Assembly (NCBI GenBank): GCA_034926785.1
Contig: JAYFQU010000037.1
Coordinates: 1-64,000, forward strand
DNA length: 64,000 nt
Origin: UBA7703 sp034926785
GTDB lineage: Bacteria; Bacillota; Clostridia; Christensenellales; CAG-138
Reading direction: 5' to 3'
Position 1 is the stretch's first letter, and each line of letters begins with the position of its first letter. A program made the translations under genes and the position numbers. The notes beneath the pieces were generated by a model, which saw only the letters and a program-made list of their open reading frames with translations, ran no database searches and was not told the DNA's origin. Of this stretch, positions 17,243-25,246 are shown in pieces.

Positions 17243-17272
17243 ATTCTACTATAGTTGACGCTTTGGATTCAA
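17243..17272 (-). promoter_or_regulatory. Possible promoter of frr
   Basis: TTGAAT (17272-17267) and TAGAAT (17248-17243) with 18 bp between, 25 nt before the frr start. It follows the pyrH terminator. Confidence 0.5.
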
Positions 17273-17312
17273 GCATGATCTTGCGCCCGCTCCGCTGTCG
17301 GCCCATCTCCAA

Positions 17313-17361
17313 ACAAAAACCATCCTCCTTCGGCATACGCATCGTTGCCGCAGAGGATGGC
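17313..17361 (-). terminator. Terminator after pyrH
   Basis: CCATCCTC/GAGGATGG arms (17320-17327 and 17353-17360 on the plus strand, inner part also paired) followed on the minus strand by TTTTTGTTT. It separates pyrH from frr, or acts as a partial stop within the block. Confidence 0.7.
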
Positions 17362-17375
17362 CTTGCATGCGGTTT

Positions 17376-18068
17376 TTACTCTTTTTCGACGATATGCGTG
17401 CCGATGGAATCGTTGCCGAAGATCAATTCAATCTGATCCAGCGCAAACGCGCGAATCGGAATCTTTTGTTCTTTGCAGAGCGTGATCGCGGTTAGATCGG
17501 TAGCGCGGAGATTTTCCGAAACCACACGATCATAGCTGATGCGGCTGTAACGGATCGCGTTTGGATCGATCTTCGGGTCGGCGGAATAGATTGCGTCTAT
17601 GTTCTTGGCGAGCAAAAGCGCGTCCGCGCCGATTTCCGCCGCGCGCAGCGCCGCCGCCGTATCCGTAGAGAAAAATGGACATCCGCTGCCACAGGCAAAG
17701 ATCACAACCTTCCCCTCGTCCAGCGCGCGCTTCGCGCTCCTTGCGGAGAACGGCTCACAAAAGCGGTTCATCTCCACGGCGGACTGCACCTCACAGGCAA
17801 CGCCAGCGTGCTCCAATGCGTCCTGCAGGGCGAGCGAATTGATCGCGGTCGCAAGCATCCCCATATGATCGGCGCGGTTTCGTTCCATTCCTTCCGCGCT
17901 TCTGCCGCGCATGATATTGCCGCCCCCGACGACGATGCCGATCTGAACGCCCAAATCCTTGACCGCCCTGATTTTTTTTGCGGTTTCCTGAACGGTTTCG
18001 CGGCAGATGACGGAGGATTCCGAGGAGAGCGCCTCTCCGCTGATTTTGAGTAACACGCGATGATACAT
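17376..18068 (-). CDS. pyrH: UMP kinase
   Basis: A 230-residue amino-acid-kinase-fold enzyme that phosphorylates UMP to UDP. It shows LLKISGEALS, VVGGGNIMRGR, ADHMGMLATAINSLAL and PFFSTDTAAALRAAEIGAD. The nucleotide loop reads GSGCPFF where GTGNPFF is usual, a conservative change. The order rpsB-tsf-pyrH-frr is the standard bacterial one. Confidence 0.97.
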   Translation of the reverse strand: MYHRVLLKISGEALSSESSVICRETVQETAKKIRAVKDLGVQIGIVVGGGNIMRGRSAEGMERNRADHMGMLATAINSLALQDALEHAGVACEVQSAVEMNRFCEPFSARSAKRALDEGKVVIFACGSGCPFFSTDTAAALRAAEIGADALLLAKNIDAIYSADPKIDPNAIRYSRISYDRVVSENLRATDLTAITLCKEQKIPIRAFALDQIELIFGNDSIGTHIVEKE

Positions 18069-18152
18069 GCCCTTACCATGCCTTTCGATGATTTGTCAGG
18101 CGCCCCTATGGCCTGCGCTGCCCGGTTTGCCGTATTGTAGAAATGACAGCCT

Positions 18153-18184
18153 GAAAAAAAGGAACACGTTGCCGTGTTCCTTAT
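18153..18184 (-). terminator. Terminator after tsf
   Basis: AAGGAACACG/CGTGTTCCTT stem with a GCAA-type tetraloop at 18159-18182, followed on the minus strand by a run of T. Readthrough or a promoter at 18069-18150 must feed pyrH. Confidence 0.85.
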
Positions 18185-18189
18185 TTGCG

Positions 18190-19113
18190 TTACGCCTTGG
18201 TTTGGCTCATGACCTCTTCGGCGAAGTTGTTTTCCCGCTTCTGCAGCCCTTCGCCCATCTCATAACGGGTGAACTGCTTGACGGTGATCTTCGTGCCAAG
18301 GTCCTTCGAGAGCTTATCGAGAACCTGCGTGATAGAGACGGTGTTGTCCTTTACAAACACTTGCTCCAGCAGGCAGATTTCTTTAAAGAACTTCTCAATG
18401 CGGCCGGTAAGCATCTTCTCGATGACGGCGGCCGGCTTGGGCTTATCTTCGTTGAGCGCGATGTTGCGATTGATTTCCTTTTCGTGCTCGAGCTCTTCCG
18501 CGGGGACTTCCTCGCGGTTGAGATAGGTTGGACGAGCGGCAGCGATATGCATCGCGATGTCGTGCGCAACGGTGCGCAGCTCCGCGTTATCCTTGAGGGC
18601 AACGGGCGCATCCAGATCAACCATGACGCCGATTCTGCCGCCAAGGTGAATATAGGTATCCACAACACCCTGATAACGGGTAAAGCGGCGGATGCTGATC
18701 TTCTCACCAATCTTGGCAACCATCTCATTGAGCGTGTCGCTCACGGTGAGGCCCGGGGCAAAGATCGCTTTCTGCGCAAGCAGAGCGTCCACATCCGCGG
18801 GATTCTCTTTGGCAACCTGCTCGGCAAGCTTGGCAACATAGTCGTGGAAATCATCCGTCTTGGCGACAAAGTCGGTTTCGCAGTTGACTTCGATGACAAC
18901 CGCAACGCCGCACTCTGCGCAATAATAGCTGCCGACGATGCCTTCCGCCGCAATACGACCGGCTTTTTTTGCGGCCGCGGCGAGGCCCTTCTCGCGCAGA
19001 TAGTCCTTGGCTTTTTCGAAATCGCCTTCACATTCGGTGAGGGCCTTTTTGCAGTCCATCATGCCGGCCTGCGTCAGTTCACGCAGCGCCATTACATCTT
19101 TGGCGGTAAACAT
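18190..19113 (-). CDS. tsf: Elongation factor Ts
   Basis: A 307-residue nucleotide exchange factor for EF-Tu. The N-terminal UBA-like part reads VMALRELTQAGMMDCKKAL, then REKGLAAAAKKAGRIAAEG and VEVNCETDFVA-type sequence (VIEVNCETDFVAKTDDF). Two core subdomains and the C-terminal module are complete. It is 26 nt after rpsB. Confidence 0.98.
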   Translation of the reverse strand: MFTAKDVMALRELTQAGMMDCKKALTECEGDFEKAKDYLREKGLAAAAKKAGRIAAEGIVGSYYCAECGVAVVIEVNCETDFVAKTDDFHDYVAKLAEQVAKENPADVDALLAQKAIFAPGLTVSDTLNEMVAKIGEKISIRRFTRYQGVVDTYIHLGGRIGVMVDLDAPVALKDNAELRTVAHDIAMHIAAARPTYLNREEVPAEELEHEKEINRNIALNEDKPKPAAVIEKMLTGRIEKFFKEICLLEQVFVKDNTVSITQVLDKLSKDLGTKITVKQFTRYEMGEGLQKRENNFAEEVMSQTKA

Positions 19114-19139
19114 GGGGTGTATCCTCCTTCGCTCGGCGA

Positions 19140-19877
19140 TTATTCGTTGACTTCTTCTGCTTCCACCGTCGGTGCTTCCGTATCGGTCAACTGCTCGCCC
19201 TGGTGGCCTTCGATCACGGCGTCCGCAATCTTGGCGGTGATGAGCTTAACCGCACGGATCGCGTCGTCATTACCCGGGATCGGGTAGTCGACTTCGTCCG
19301 GATCGCAGTTGGTGTCGATAATTGCGACGATCGGAATCTTCAGCGTACGCGCCTCGGCAACGGCAATGTGCTCCTTGCGCGGGTCAACGACGAAGAGCGC
19401 GCTGGGCAGTTTCTTCATCTCTTTAATGCCGCCCAGGTTTTTGATGAGCTTCTCCTGCTCGCCGCGCAGCTGGATAACTTCTTTCTTCGGCAGAAGATCG
19501 AAATCTCCATCCGCTTCCATCTTCTCAATCTGACGAAGACGTGCGATGCGGCCCTGGATCGTCTTGAAGTTGGTGAGCATGCCGCCAAGCCAGCGCTGGT
19601 TGACAAAGTACATGTCGCAGCGTCTTGCTTCCTGCTCGATGGATTCCTGCGCCTGCTTCTTAGTGCCGACAAACAGAATGATCTGGTTGTTTTCGGCAAC
19701 GCTGCGCACGAAGTTGTAAGCTTCTTCGATTTTCTTAACGGTTTTTTGCAGGTCGATGATGTAGATGCCGTTGCGCTCCGTAAAGATGTATTCCTTCATC
19801 TTCGGGTTCCAGCGGCGGGTCTGATGGCCGAAATGTACGCCGGCCTCCAACAGTTGCTTCATGGAAATCACGGACAT
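19140..19877 (-). CDS. rpsB: 30S ribosomal protein S2
   Basis: A 245-residue protein: ISMKQLLEAGVHFGHQTRRWNP at the N-terminus, then NGIYIIDLQKT, FVGTKKQAQE, RWLGGMLTNF and DTNCDPDEVDYPIPGNDDA. I start at the ATG 19877 (GAGG 7-10 nt upstream); a 29-residue in-frame extension upstream does not belong to S2 and falls in the mRNA leader. Confidence 0.97.
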   Translation of the reverse strand: MSVISMKQLLEAGVHFGHQTRRWNPKMKEYIFTERNGIYIIDLQKTVKKIEEAYNFVRSVAENNQIILFVGTKKQAQESIEQEARRCDMYFVNQRWLGGMLTNFKTIQGRIARLRQIEKMEADGDFDLLPKKEVIQLRGEQEKLIKNLGGIKEMKKLPSALFVVDPRKEHIAVAEARTLKIPIVAIIDTNCDPDEVDYPIPGNDDAIRAVKLITAKIADAVIEGHQGEQLTDTEAPTVEAEEVNE

Positions 19878-19979
19878 GTTAAGTAACCTCCTCGTTCTTT
19901 TCTTCCCGGTGTTTCTGCTCTTCCGGTAACCCGCTGTTGCGGGCACGAGCCGGAAAATCCGCACCGGTGCGTGATACCT
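19878..19979 (-). promoter_or_regulatory. rpsB mRNA leader with hairpins
   Basis: About 100 nt separate the likely transcription start from rpsB. The leader contains GCACCGGTGC and a longer hairpin built from CCGGCTCGTGCCCGC and GCGGGTTACCGG. Leaders of rpsB in other bacteria bind S2 for feedback control; that function here is inferred. Confidence 0.45.
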
Positions 19980-19984
19980 CGCGT

Positions 19985-20014
19985 ATTATAGCATAGACGA
20001 AATTGCCTATGCAA
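19985..20014 (-). promoter_or_regulatory. Promoter of the rpsB operon
   Basis: TTGCAT (20014-20009) and TATAAT (19990-19985) with 18 bp between; TGC directly before TATAAT gives an extended -10. Confidence 0.75.
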
Positions 20015-20081
20015 GGGAAATTATGTGACTTTGTGCGGCATTTTGCGACGATAAAGCAAAAAGATGTATCGAAAAAGGCGA

Positions 20082-20375
20082 CTATTCGTCGTCGCTCTCG
20101 TCTTCCCCGTCAGCCATCTCGTCAAAGAGCTCAATAAACTCGTTGAACACTTCATCCAGCAAAACGGGGTTATCGATACTAATAAAGTTTTCGCCCGATT
20201 TGTCTTTCACAACTTCCAGCAGCACAACCTCGTCGTCGCCGACATTTTCCAAGTCATCAATCGGCAGCAGCGCGGCATAGCGCTTGCCCTCATAATCAAA
20301 CGTCATAACAAGGTCAAACTTCACCGGCGTTCCGTTTTCATCAATGAGTTCAATTACGGTGTTTACTTCTTCCAT
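20082..20375 (-). CDS. DUF1292 family protein
   Basis: A 97-residue acidic protein matching DUF1292 (YrzB-like): VIELIDENGTPVKFDLVMTFDYEGKRYAALLP, then a stretch of Asp/Glu at the C-terminus. Function is unknown. I start at ATG 20375 with AGGAGA 4 nt upstream; an earlier TTG has no site. It follows ruvX and ireB, the usual Clostridia order. Confidence 0.88.
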   Translation of the reverse strand: MEEVNTVIELIDENGTPVKFDLVMTFDYEGKRYAALLPIDDLENVGDDEVVLLEVVKDKSGENFISIDNPVLLDEVFNEFIELFDEMADGEDESDDE

Positions 20376-20438
20376 ATGCTCTCCTGCTTTCTGCGTCGGG
20401 ATGTGCTCGGTCTGATTGCTCAATCCATAGGCAGTGAT

Positions 20439-20861
20439 TTATGTATTGCCATGCGCGTCCAAGTAGCTTTGCAAAATCAGCACTGCCGCAACCTTGTCGA
20501 TCACTTGTTTTCGCTTGTCACGCCGCATATCCGCCTCTATCAGCGTCCGCCGTGCGCTGGCCGTTGTGAGCCGCTCATCCTGAAACGCGTGATCACCGTC
20601 CCACTTTTTGAGCAGTTCGTCCGCAAACGTGAGGGTATAATCCGCCTGAATGCCATAGCTGCCGTCCATATTGCGCGGCATGCCGAACACGAGCTTTACG
20701 GGCTTGTAGCTGTTTGCCAGCCGGATTAAATAGTCAACATCCTTTTGCAGATCATCCGTTCTGTGATAGGTCTCAATTCCTTGCGCGGTGATGCCGAGCG
20801 GATCGCTGACGGCGACGCCAATGCGCCTCTCGCCAATGTCAAACGCGAGAATACGAAGCAT
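20439..20861 (-). CDS. ruvX: Holliday junction resolvase-like protein RuvX (YqgF)
   Basis: A 140-residue RNase H-fold protein: ILAFDIGERRIGVAVSDP at the start, VFGMPRNMDGSYGIQ, WDGDHAFQDERLTTASA and DKVAAVLILQSYLD. The acidic residues Asp8, Glu-containing DERLT and Asp in DKVAA form the active site. Roles proposed for the family include resolving Holliday junctions and pre-16S rRNA 5'-end maturation. It lies 5 nt from ireB, so they are co-transcribed. Confidence 0.95.
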   Translation of the reverse strand: MLRILAFDIGERRIGVAVSDPLGITAQGIETYHRTDDLQKDVDYLIRLANSYKPVKLVFGMPRNMDGSYGIQADYTLTFADELLKKWDGDHAFQDERLTTASARRTLIEADMRRDKRKQVIDKVAAVLILQSYLDAHGNT

Positions 20862-20866
20862 GCGCT

Positions 20867-21118
20867 CTATTTCCTTTCCACATATGCACGAACCAGCTCT
20901 TCCAGAAGCTCGTCGCGTTCAATGCGTGAAATCAGATAGCGCGCATTGTTATAGCTGGTAATATACGTCGGGTCACCCGAAAGCAAGTAGCCGACAATCT
21001 GATTGACCGGATCATATCCCTTTTCACGCATCGCGTCGTACACGTTAATCAGCGTGTCGCGGGGGCTGCGCTTCTCTCTGGGAATTTCGAATTGTTGAGT
21101 ATCTCTTTTATCATCCAT
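20867..21118 (-). CDS. ireB: IreB family regulatory protein
   Basis: An 83-residue protein of the former DUF965 family: PRDTLINVYDAMREKGYDPVNQIVGYLLSGDPTYITSYNNAR, very conserved. In Enterococcus IreB is phosphorylated by the kinase IreK and affects cephalosporin resistance; no such kinase is in this window. An extended -10 (TGTTATAAT on the minus strand) lies just upstream. Confidence 0.95.
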   Translation of the reverse strand: MDDKRDTQQFEIPREKRSPRDTLINVYDAMREKGYDPVNQIVGYLLSGDPTYITSYNNARYLISRIERDELLEELVRAYVERK

Positions 21119-21261
21119 TTGAGTTCACCTCAAGCCGATTATAACAAAAATGCGCTCAAGAAGATAGCGAAATGCGAAACTGTTACGGAGTTTGCCGTTC
21201 GTTCACATTGTGCGCGATTCATTCAAGCACGCAGGCATCATCCAAAGAACTTTGCACGAAA

Positions 21262-21293
21262 CGAAAAGAGCGCCCGCACTCAAGCAGACGCTC
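21262..21293 (-). terminator. Terminator after yajC
   Basis: GAGCG...CGCTC stem at 21268-21293 followed on the minus strand by TTTTCGTTTCG. Confidence 0.6.
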
Positions 21294-21310
21294 CCCAATT
21301 GGTAGTTTAC

Positions 21311-21637
21311 TTATTTGACAACTTCCTGCGTCATTTCGTTTTCCACGCCAGCATCTTCGACCTGCGCAATCGCGCCGCGGGCAAAAACGAGCTTGACCTT
21401 GTCGGGCCCGACGAGCAGAATCACGGTGTCTTCCTTGATGCTGCCGATGGTGCCGTAGATGCCGCCAATGGTGCGGACGCGATCGCCAGCTTTCAGGCTA
21501 GCAAGCATGTCCTTTACCTTCTTATCGCGGCGGCGCTGCGGAATGATCATGATGGCGAACATCGCAACCATGAGAACGATCAGAATGCCATAGCTGCTGA
21601 AAAAGCTTGAGAGACCCTCAGTAAAACTTGCGCTCAT
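21311..21637 (-). CDS. yajC: Preprotein translocase accessory subunit YajC
   Basis: A 108-residue protein with one N-terminal membrane helix (GILIVLMVAMFAIMIIPQRRRDKK) followed by a small soluble domain with SLKAGDRVRTIGGIYGTIGSI and DTVILLVGPDKVKLVFARGAI. It belongs to the SecDF-YajC complex. secD and secF are not adjacent here. Confidence 0.95.
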   Translation of the reverse strand: MSASFTEGLSSFFSSYGILIVLMVAMFAIMIIPQRRRDKKVKDMLASLKAGDRVRTIGGIYGTIGSIKEDTVILLVGPDKVKLVFARGAIAQVEDAGVENEMTQEVVK

Positions 21638-21673
21638 ATTTTAAAAACCTATATCCTTTCTGAAATCAAATTT

Positions 21674-21702
21674 AGTCTATCGTATTCCTGAATTTGCGTC
21701 AA
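21674..21702 (-). promoter_or_regulatory. Promoter of yajC
   Basis: TTGACG (21702-21697) and TAGACT (21679-21674), 17 bp apart, 36 nt before yajC. Confidence 0.6.
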
Positions 21703-21776
21703 GTCAAAGGTTTGCGAGAAAATTGTAAATCTTCATATTCTCAGCGTTACGGCGGACATTTTTTGCAAAACAGGCA

Positions 21777-21804
21777 CAAAAAGAGCGGTTTGCCACTCTT
21801 TTTG
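21777..21804 (-). terminator. Terminator after iscU
   Basis: CAAAAAGAG/CTCTTTTTG stem with a 10-nt loop; the 3' arm itself gives the T-run in both directions. Confidence 0.75.
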
Positions 21805-21831
21805 AAAAACGCATTGTAGATTTTTCTTCGC

Positions 21832-22212
21832 TTATTTCGCAGCGTCGCGCTTTTTCACATAGTCTTCAATCGCGGCCTTGACCGCCTCTTCGGCGAGCAC
21901 GCTGCAATGGATCTTTGCCGGAGGCAACCCCTCCAGCGCCTCTACAACGGCGGCGTTGGTGATCTTGAGCGCTTCATCCACGCTCCTGCCTTTGATCATT
22001 TCGGTCGCCATTGAACTGGTCGCAACCGCGGCGCCACAGCCAAAGGTCTTAAACTTTACGTCGCGGATGACCTCGTTCTCATCGATATCAAGAAAAATCT
22101 GCATGATGTCGCCGCATTTCGCGTTGCCAACCGTACCTACCCCGCTGGCATTTTCAATTTCGCCGACGTTTCTCGGATTCTTAAAATGATCCATTACCTT
22201 CTCTGTATACAT
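21832..22212 (-). CDS. iscU: Fe-S cluster assembly scaffold IscU/NifU-like
   Basis: A 126-residue scaffold with the three ligand cysteines: GNAKCGDIM, KTFGCGAAVATSSM and AKIHCSVLAEEA. It accepts sulfur from the adjacent cysteine desulfurase and assembles [2Fe-2S] or [4Fe-4S] clusters. It lacks the C-terminal domains of full NifU, so it is the short IscU type. It lies 47 nt after iscS in an Rrf2-iscS-iscU operon, and a terminator follows. Confidence 0.96.
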   Translation of the reverse strand: MYTEKVMDHFKNPRNVGEIENASGVGTVGNAKCGDIMQIFLDIDENEVIRDVKFKTFGCGAAVATSSMATEMIKGRSVDEALKITNAAVVEALEGLPPAKIHCSVLAEEAVKAAIEDYVKKRDAAK

Positions 22213-22259
22213 AATGCTAAACTCCTTTTTCTATGGGCGCATCGTTTGCTGCGTCGGCA

Positions 22260-23429
22260 TTATTTCTGTTTCGGATAGAGCGGAGACATATCCCTCAACC
22301 GCTGCACAATCTGCGGCAGAAGATCGAGCACATAATCAATCTCCTCCTCGGTGGTGAATTCCGAGAGCGTGAGCCGCAGGGATCCGTGCGCAATCTCATG
22401 CGGCAGCCCCATGGCAAGCAGAACGTGAGAAGGGTCAAGCGAACCGCTCGTGCAGGCGGAGCCGCTGGAAGCCGCGATGCCGTTGATATCCAGCATCAGG
22501 AGGATCGACTCCCCCTCGATATAGCGGATACTGTAGTTGACATTGTTCGGCAGTCGCCGGGTCGGGTGCCCGTTGAGTTTGACATCCGGAATCCGTTCCG
22601 CGATCCCCTTCATGAGCTTGTCCCGCAGCGCGCCTACACGTTTTGCGTTTTCCTCCATATGCTCGTTTGCATGTTTCAGCGCAACGGCAAGACCGACGAT
22701 TCCGGGTACGTTTTCCGTTCCGGCACGGCGTTTCTTCTCCTGCCCGCCGCCAATGATGAGCGAGGGGATGCGAATCCCCTTCCGAAGATATAACACGCCA
22801 ACGCCCTTGGGCCCATGAAACTTATGCGCGGAGATCGACAAAAGATCGATATTCATCTTCGTCACATCAATCGGCACATGCCCCGTTGCCTGAACGGCAT
22901 CGGTGTGGAACACAACGCCTTTGTCCCGGCAGATCTTGCCGATTTCGGCGATCGGGTTTATCGTACCAACCTCGTTATTGGCGAACATGACAGAAACAAG
23001 AACCGTATCCTCCCGAATGGCGGCGGCAACGCTCTCCGCGCTGACCATACCGAATTCATCGACCGGCAGAATGGTTAGATCGGCAATTCCCTCGCGTTCC
23101 ATCGCCTGTAGGGTATAGAGCACGGCATGGTGCTCTACCGCAGACGTGATGACGTGTTTTCCTTTTTTCTTGTTGGCCGCGACGACGCCGCGCAACGCCA
23201 TGTTGTCGCTCTCCGACCCGCCGCCGGTGAAGATGATTTCATCCGGCTTCGCGCCGATGACGGCCGCAACGTCGGCACGCGCTGCGGTAAGCAATTGCTC
23301 CGCTTCCCGCGCAAACTCATGCAGGCTGGACGGATTTCCATAATAGGTTGTGAACGCGGGAATCATCGCATCCACGACTTCCTGTCGAACCATGGTCGTT
23401 GCCGCATTATCGAGATAAACCTTCATCAT
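22260..23429 (-). CDS. iscS: Cysteine desulfurase (NifS/IscS class)
   Basis: A 389-residue PLP enzyme that moves sulfur from cysteine to IscU. It begins VYLDNAATTMVRQEV, has the PLP lysine in SISAHKFHGPKGVGVLYL, and carries the persulfide cysteine in SSGSACTSGSLDPSHVL. AAGGA lies 9 nt before the ATG at 23429; the next ATG (23426) is equally possible. The upstream Rrf2 gene likely controls it in response to Fe-S status. Confidence 0.97.
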   Translation of the reverse strand: MMKVYLDNAATTMVRQEVVDAMIPAFTTYYGNPSSLHEFAREAEQLLTAARADVAAVIGAKPDEIIFTGGGSESDNMALRGVVAANKKKGKHVITSAVEHHAVLYTLQAMEREGIADLTILPVDEFGMVSAESVAAAIREDTVLVSVMFANNEVGTINPIAEIGKICRDKGVVFHTDAVQATGHVPIDVTKMNIDLLSISAHKFHGPKGVGVLYLRKGIRIPSLIIGGGQEKKRRAGTENVPGIVGLAVALKHANEHMEENAKRVGALRDKLMKGIAERIPDVKLNGHPTRRLPNNVNYSIRYIEGESILLMLDINGIAASSGSACTSGSLDPSHVLLAMGLPHEIAHGSLRLTLSEFTTEEEIDYVLDLLPQIVQRLRDMSPLYPKQK

Positions 23430-23477
23430 GCCTCTGTGTCCTTCTCTCTTCAATAAACAATACTTTGAGCAACCGGA

Positions 23478-23939
23478 TTACTGTTTCTGCTCGCAGATGT
23501 TTTTTCCTGGTATCCCACGCGCTCTCTGCTGCTGATAATCATCCGCCAGTTCGCGAATCGTAGTGCGCTCCAGCACCTCGTTGATGCGCGTTTGAAGGCG
23601 CAAAAACAGCGGTCGTGCAGAACAGGAGCACGCGCTGCCGCAATTGTGATGCAGCGTACCAACACAATCCACGATTGCGGTCGACCCCTCCAGCAGCGTC
23701 AGCACGCGCTGAACGGTAAGCTCAGCCGGATCGCAGGTGAGTTCATACCCTCCCTGTGCGCCGCGCACCGTATCCACCACGCCGCCTTTTTTTAGTTCGC
23801 GCAGCAACTGCTCCAGATATCCTTCGGAGATTCCCTGCGAACTCGCGAGCACAGGAAGCGAGACGGGACCCGTGCCATACGTGATGGCCAGGTCGATCAC
23901 CGCCTTTAATCCATATCTGCTGCGCGTGGAAAGCTTCAT
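23478..23939 (-). CDS. Rrf2 family regulator (IscR-like)
   Basis: A 153-residue winged-helix protein: MKLSTRSRYGLKAVIDLA, SLPVLASSQGISEGYLEQLLRELKKGGVVDTVRGAQGGYEL. After the helix-turn-helix comes a cysteine set (DCVG, HHNCGSACSC) where IscR-type proteins bind [2Fe-2S]; the five cysteines are more than the usual three. It heads the iscS-iscU operon and probably represses it when clusters are plentiful. Confidence 0.93.
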   Translation of the reverse strand: MKLSTRSRYGLKAVIDLAITYGTGPVSLPVLASSQGISEGYLEQLLRELKKGGVVDTVRGAQGGYELTCDPAELTVQRVLTLLEGSTAIVDCVGTLHHNCGSACSCSARPLFLRLQTRINEVLERTTIRELADDYQQQRARGIPGKNICEQKQ

Positions 23940-23961
23940 GCCGCTCCTTTATTTGTAATCC

Positions 23962-24006
23962 CTAGTGTTTTAGTTGCCTTACGTGCATAGAATAGCATTC
24001 CACTAG
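23962..24006. promoter_or_regulatory. Inverted repeat at the Rrf2 promoter
   Basis: CTAGTG (23962-23967) and CACTAG (24001-24006) are perfect inverted arms 33 bp apart, bracketing the -10 region and start. They could be two half-sites for the regulator. This is an inference from symmetry. Confidence 0.35.
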
Positions 24007-24017
24007 TCTATTGTCAA
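23989..24017 (-). promoter_or_regulatory. Promoter of the Rrf2-iscS-iscU operon
   Basis: TTGACA (24017-24012) and TATTCT (23994-23989), 17 bp apart. Confidence 0.75.
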
Positions 24018-24029
24018 GAGAGCAAATCG

Positions 24030-24527
24030 CTATTTTTGATTCTGTTCCAGATCCAGCAAAATCCTTTTCAACTCTGTCCCCAGCGCATAACCGGTTAACG
24101 TTCCGTCCGCGCCGATGACGCGATGGCATGGTACGGCAATCATAAGCGGATTGCGATTGCAGGCCATGCCAACGGCGCGGCTCGCCTTCGGGTTTCCGAT
24201 TGCAGACGCAATCTCCCCGTATGTTCTGGTTTCACCATAGGGAATCCGAAGCAGCGCCTTCCAGACGTTTTGCTGAAATGCCGTGCCTTCCGAACGCATG
24301 GCGAAGCAGAAGGTTCTCGTCTGTCCTGCAAAATATGCCTTCAACTCCGCAGCAGCCTGATTGAGAACCGGTTCCTTCTCGCTCGCGAGAGGAAGCGTCT
24401 CCGCCCCCGCCCCTGCGTGCTCGATTTCCAGCACCACTCCGTTTCGAGCGGCAATTACAAGTGTCCCGATCGGCGTTTGCAGTTGAATTCTATCCAAATC
24501 GTTCATTTCTGAATTTGTCTGTTTCAT
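24030..24527 (-). CDS. ogt: Methylated-DNA--protein-cysteine methyltransferase
   Basis: A 165-residue suicide repair protein that takes methyl groups from O6-methylguanine. The acceptor is Cys134 in AVPCHRVIGADG, preceded by GMACNRNPLMI and the DNA-binding FQQNVWKALLRIPYGETRTYGEIA. The ending GTLTGYALGTELKRILLDLE is normal. It stands alone, divergent from the next gene. Confidence 0.96.
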   Translation of the reverse strand: MKQTNSEMNDLDRIQLQTPIGTLVIAARNGVVLEIEHAGAGAETLPLASEKEPVLNQAAAELKAYFAGQTRTFCFAMRSEGTAFQQNVWKALLRIPYGETRTYGEIASAIGNPKASRAVGMACNRNPLMIAVPCHRVIGADGTLTGYALGTELKRILLDLEQNQK

Positions 24528-24558
24528 GCTTCGCTTCCCCGCTTTCCTCGTGCTTTCT

Positions 24559-24586
24559 TTGTATTATAACCGATGTGTGGTATACT
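24559..24586. promoter_or_regulatory. Overlapping divergent promoters of ogt and the 24617 gene
   Basis: Plus strand: TTGTAT (24559-24564) and TATACT (24581-24586), 16 bp apart. Minus strand: a perfect TATAAT at 24568-24563 with a weak TTGCTC 18 bp upstream. The two share the same 40 bp, so transcription in one direction may hinder the other. Confidence 0.55.
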
Positions 24587-24616
24587 GAGCAAAACAACGA
24601 AAGGAACGACGAACAT

Positions 24617-25147
24617 ATGGAAGAGATGCAAAACGATCTTTCTCTGGATACGTTGAAATCGTCGGAACATGCGGCGGATAGCGCCGATTCTTTCGAGGTG
24701 ATCGATTATGTGCGAGAGCTGTTCCTCAATTCCGAAGAACAAAAGAAGCTGGAAAAAAAGCGGCTTCGCCTCACACGCGTCAGCGTCCTATTGCTTGCCA
24801 TTGTTTCTCTTATTGCGGTTGTTAGTGCCGTTATTCTCGTTCCTGCTATCCTGAAAACGGTCCAGCAGGCAGACGAGGCGATTTCCATCGTTCAGCAGAT
24901 TGATCTGAAGACCATTACCTCCAATATCGATACGCTCGCGATACAGGCGACAGAGACTTTTGACTCGGCCAACGAAGCGGTCAAGGTGCTCAACGGTCTG
25001 GATATAGAGTCGCTTAATGCGACCATTGCGGAGTTGAAAACGGGCGTGGAGTCCTTCTCCAAACTTGATATTGAAACCCTGAACACCGCGATTGACAACC
25101 TGAATGCAACGGTGGCGCCGCTCGCCAAACTTTTTGGCAAAAAATAA
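24617..25147 (+). CDS. Single-pass membrane protein with coiled-coil-like tail
   Basis: A 176-residue protein with no family I recognise. Residues 1-50 are acidic and soluble, one membrane helix follows (about 54-78, VSVLLLAIVSLIAVVSAVILVPAIL), and the rest is a regular helical repeat in which ID-SLNAT-type units recur (IDLKTITSNIDTL, LDIESLNATIAEL, LDIETLNTAIDNL). Spacing of about 22 residues between units suggests a coiled coil outside or inside the membrane. AAAGGA stands 11 nt before the ATG. Start and promoter make it a real gene. Confidence 0.7.
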   Translation: MEEMQNDLSLDTLKSSEHAADSADSFEVIDYVRELFLNSEEQKKLEKKRLRLTRVSVLLLAIVSLIAVVSAVILVPAILKTVQQADEAISIVQQIDLKTITSNIDTLAIQATETFDSANEAVKVLNGLDIESLNATIAELKTGVESFSKLDIETLNTAIDNLNATVAPLAKLFGKK

Positions 25148-25161
25148 CCCTGCCCTTGTTC

Positions 25162-25187
25162 GGCGGGTGCGTTTGCGCCCGCCTTTC
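25162..25187 (+). terminator. Hairpin after the coiled-coil gene
   Basis: GGCGGGTGC/GCGCCCGCC stem with a GTTT loop (25162-25183), then a short T-run. It may only reduce readthrough into the next gene. Confidence 0.5.
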
Positions 25188-25246
25188 CTCTGCGGTCATC
25201 CGCAATAGAGGGAATCGAATTTTGAAAAAGGAGACCAATATCCGTT

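Noticed and set aside
19878..19964. Longer S2 protein starting at 19964
   Set aside because: The added 29 residues are Arg-rich and unlike S2, and the good ribosome site is directly before 19877.
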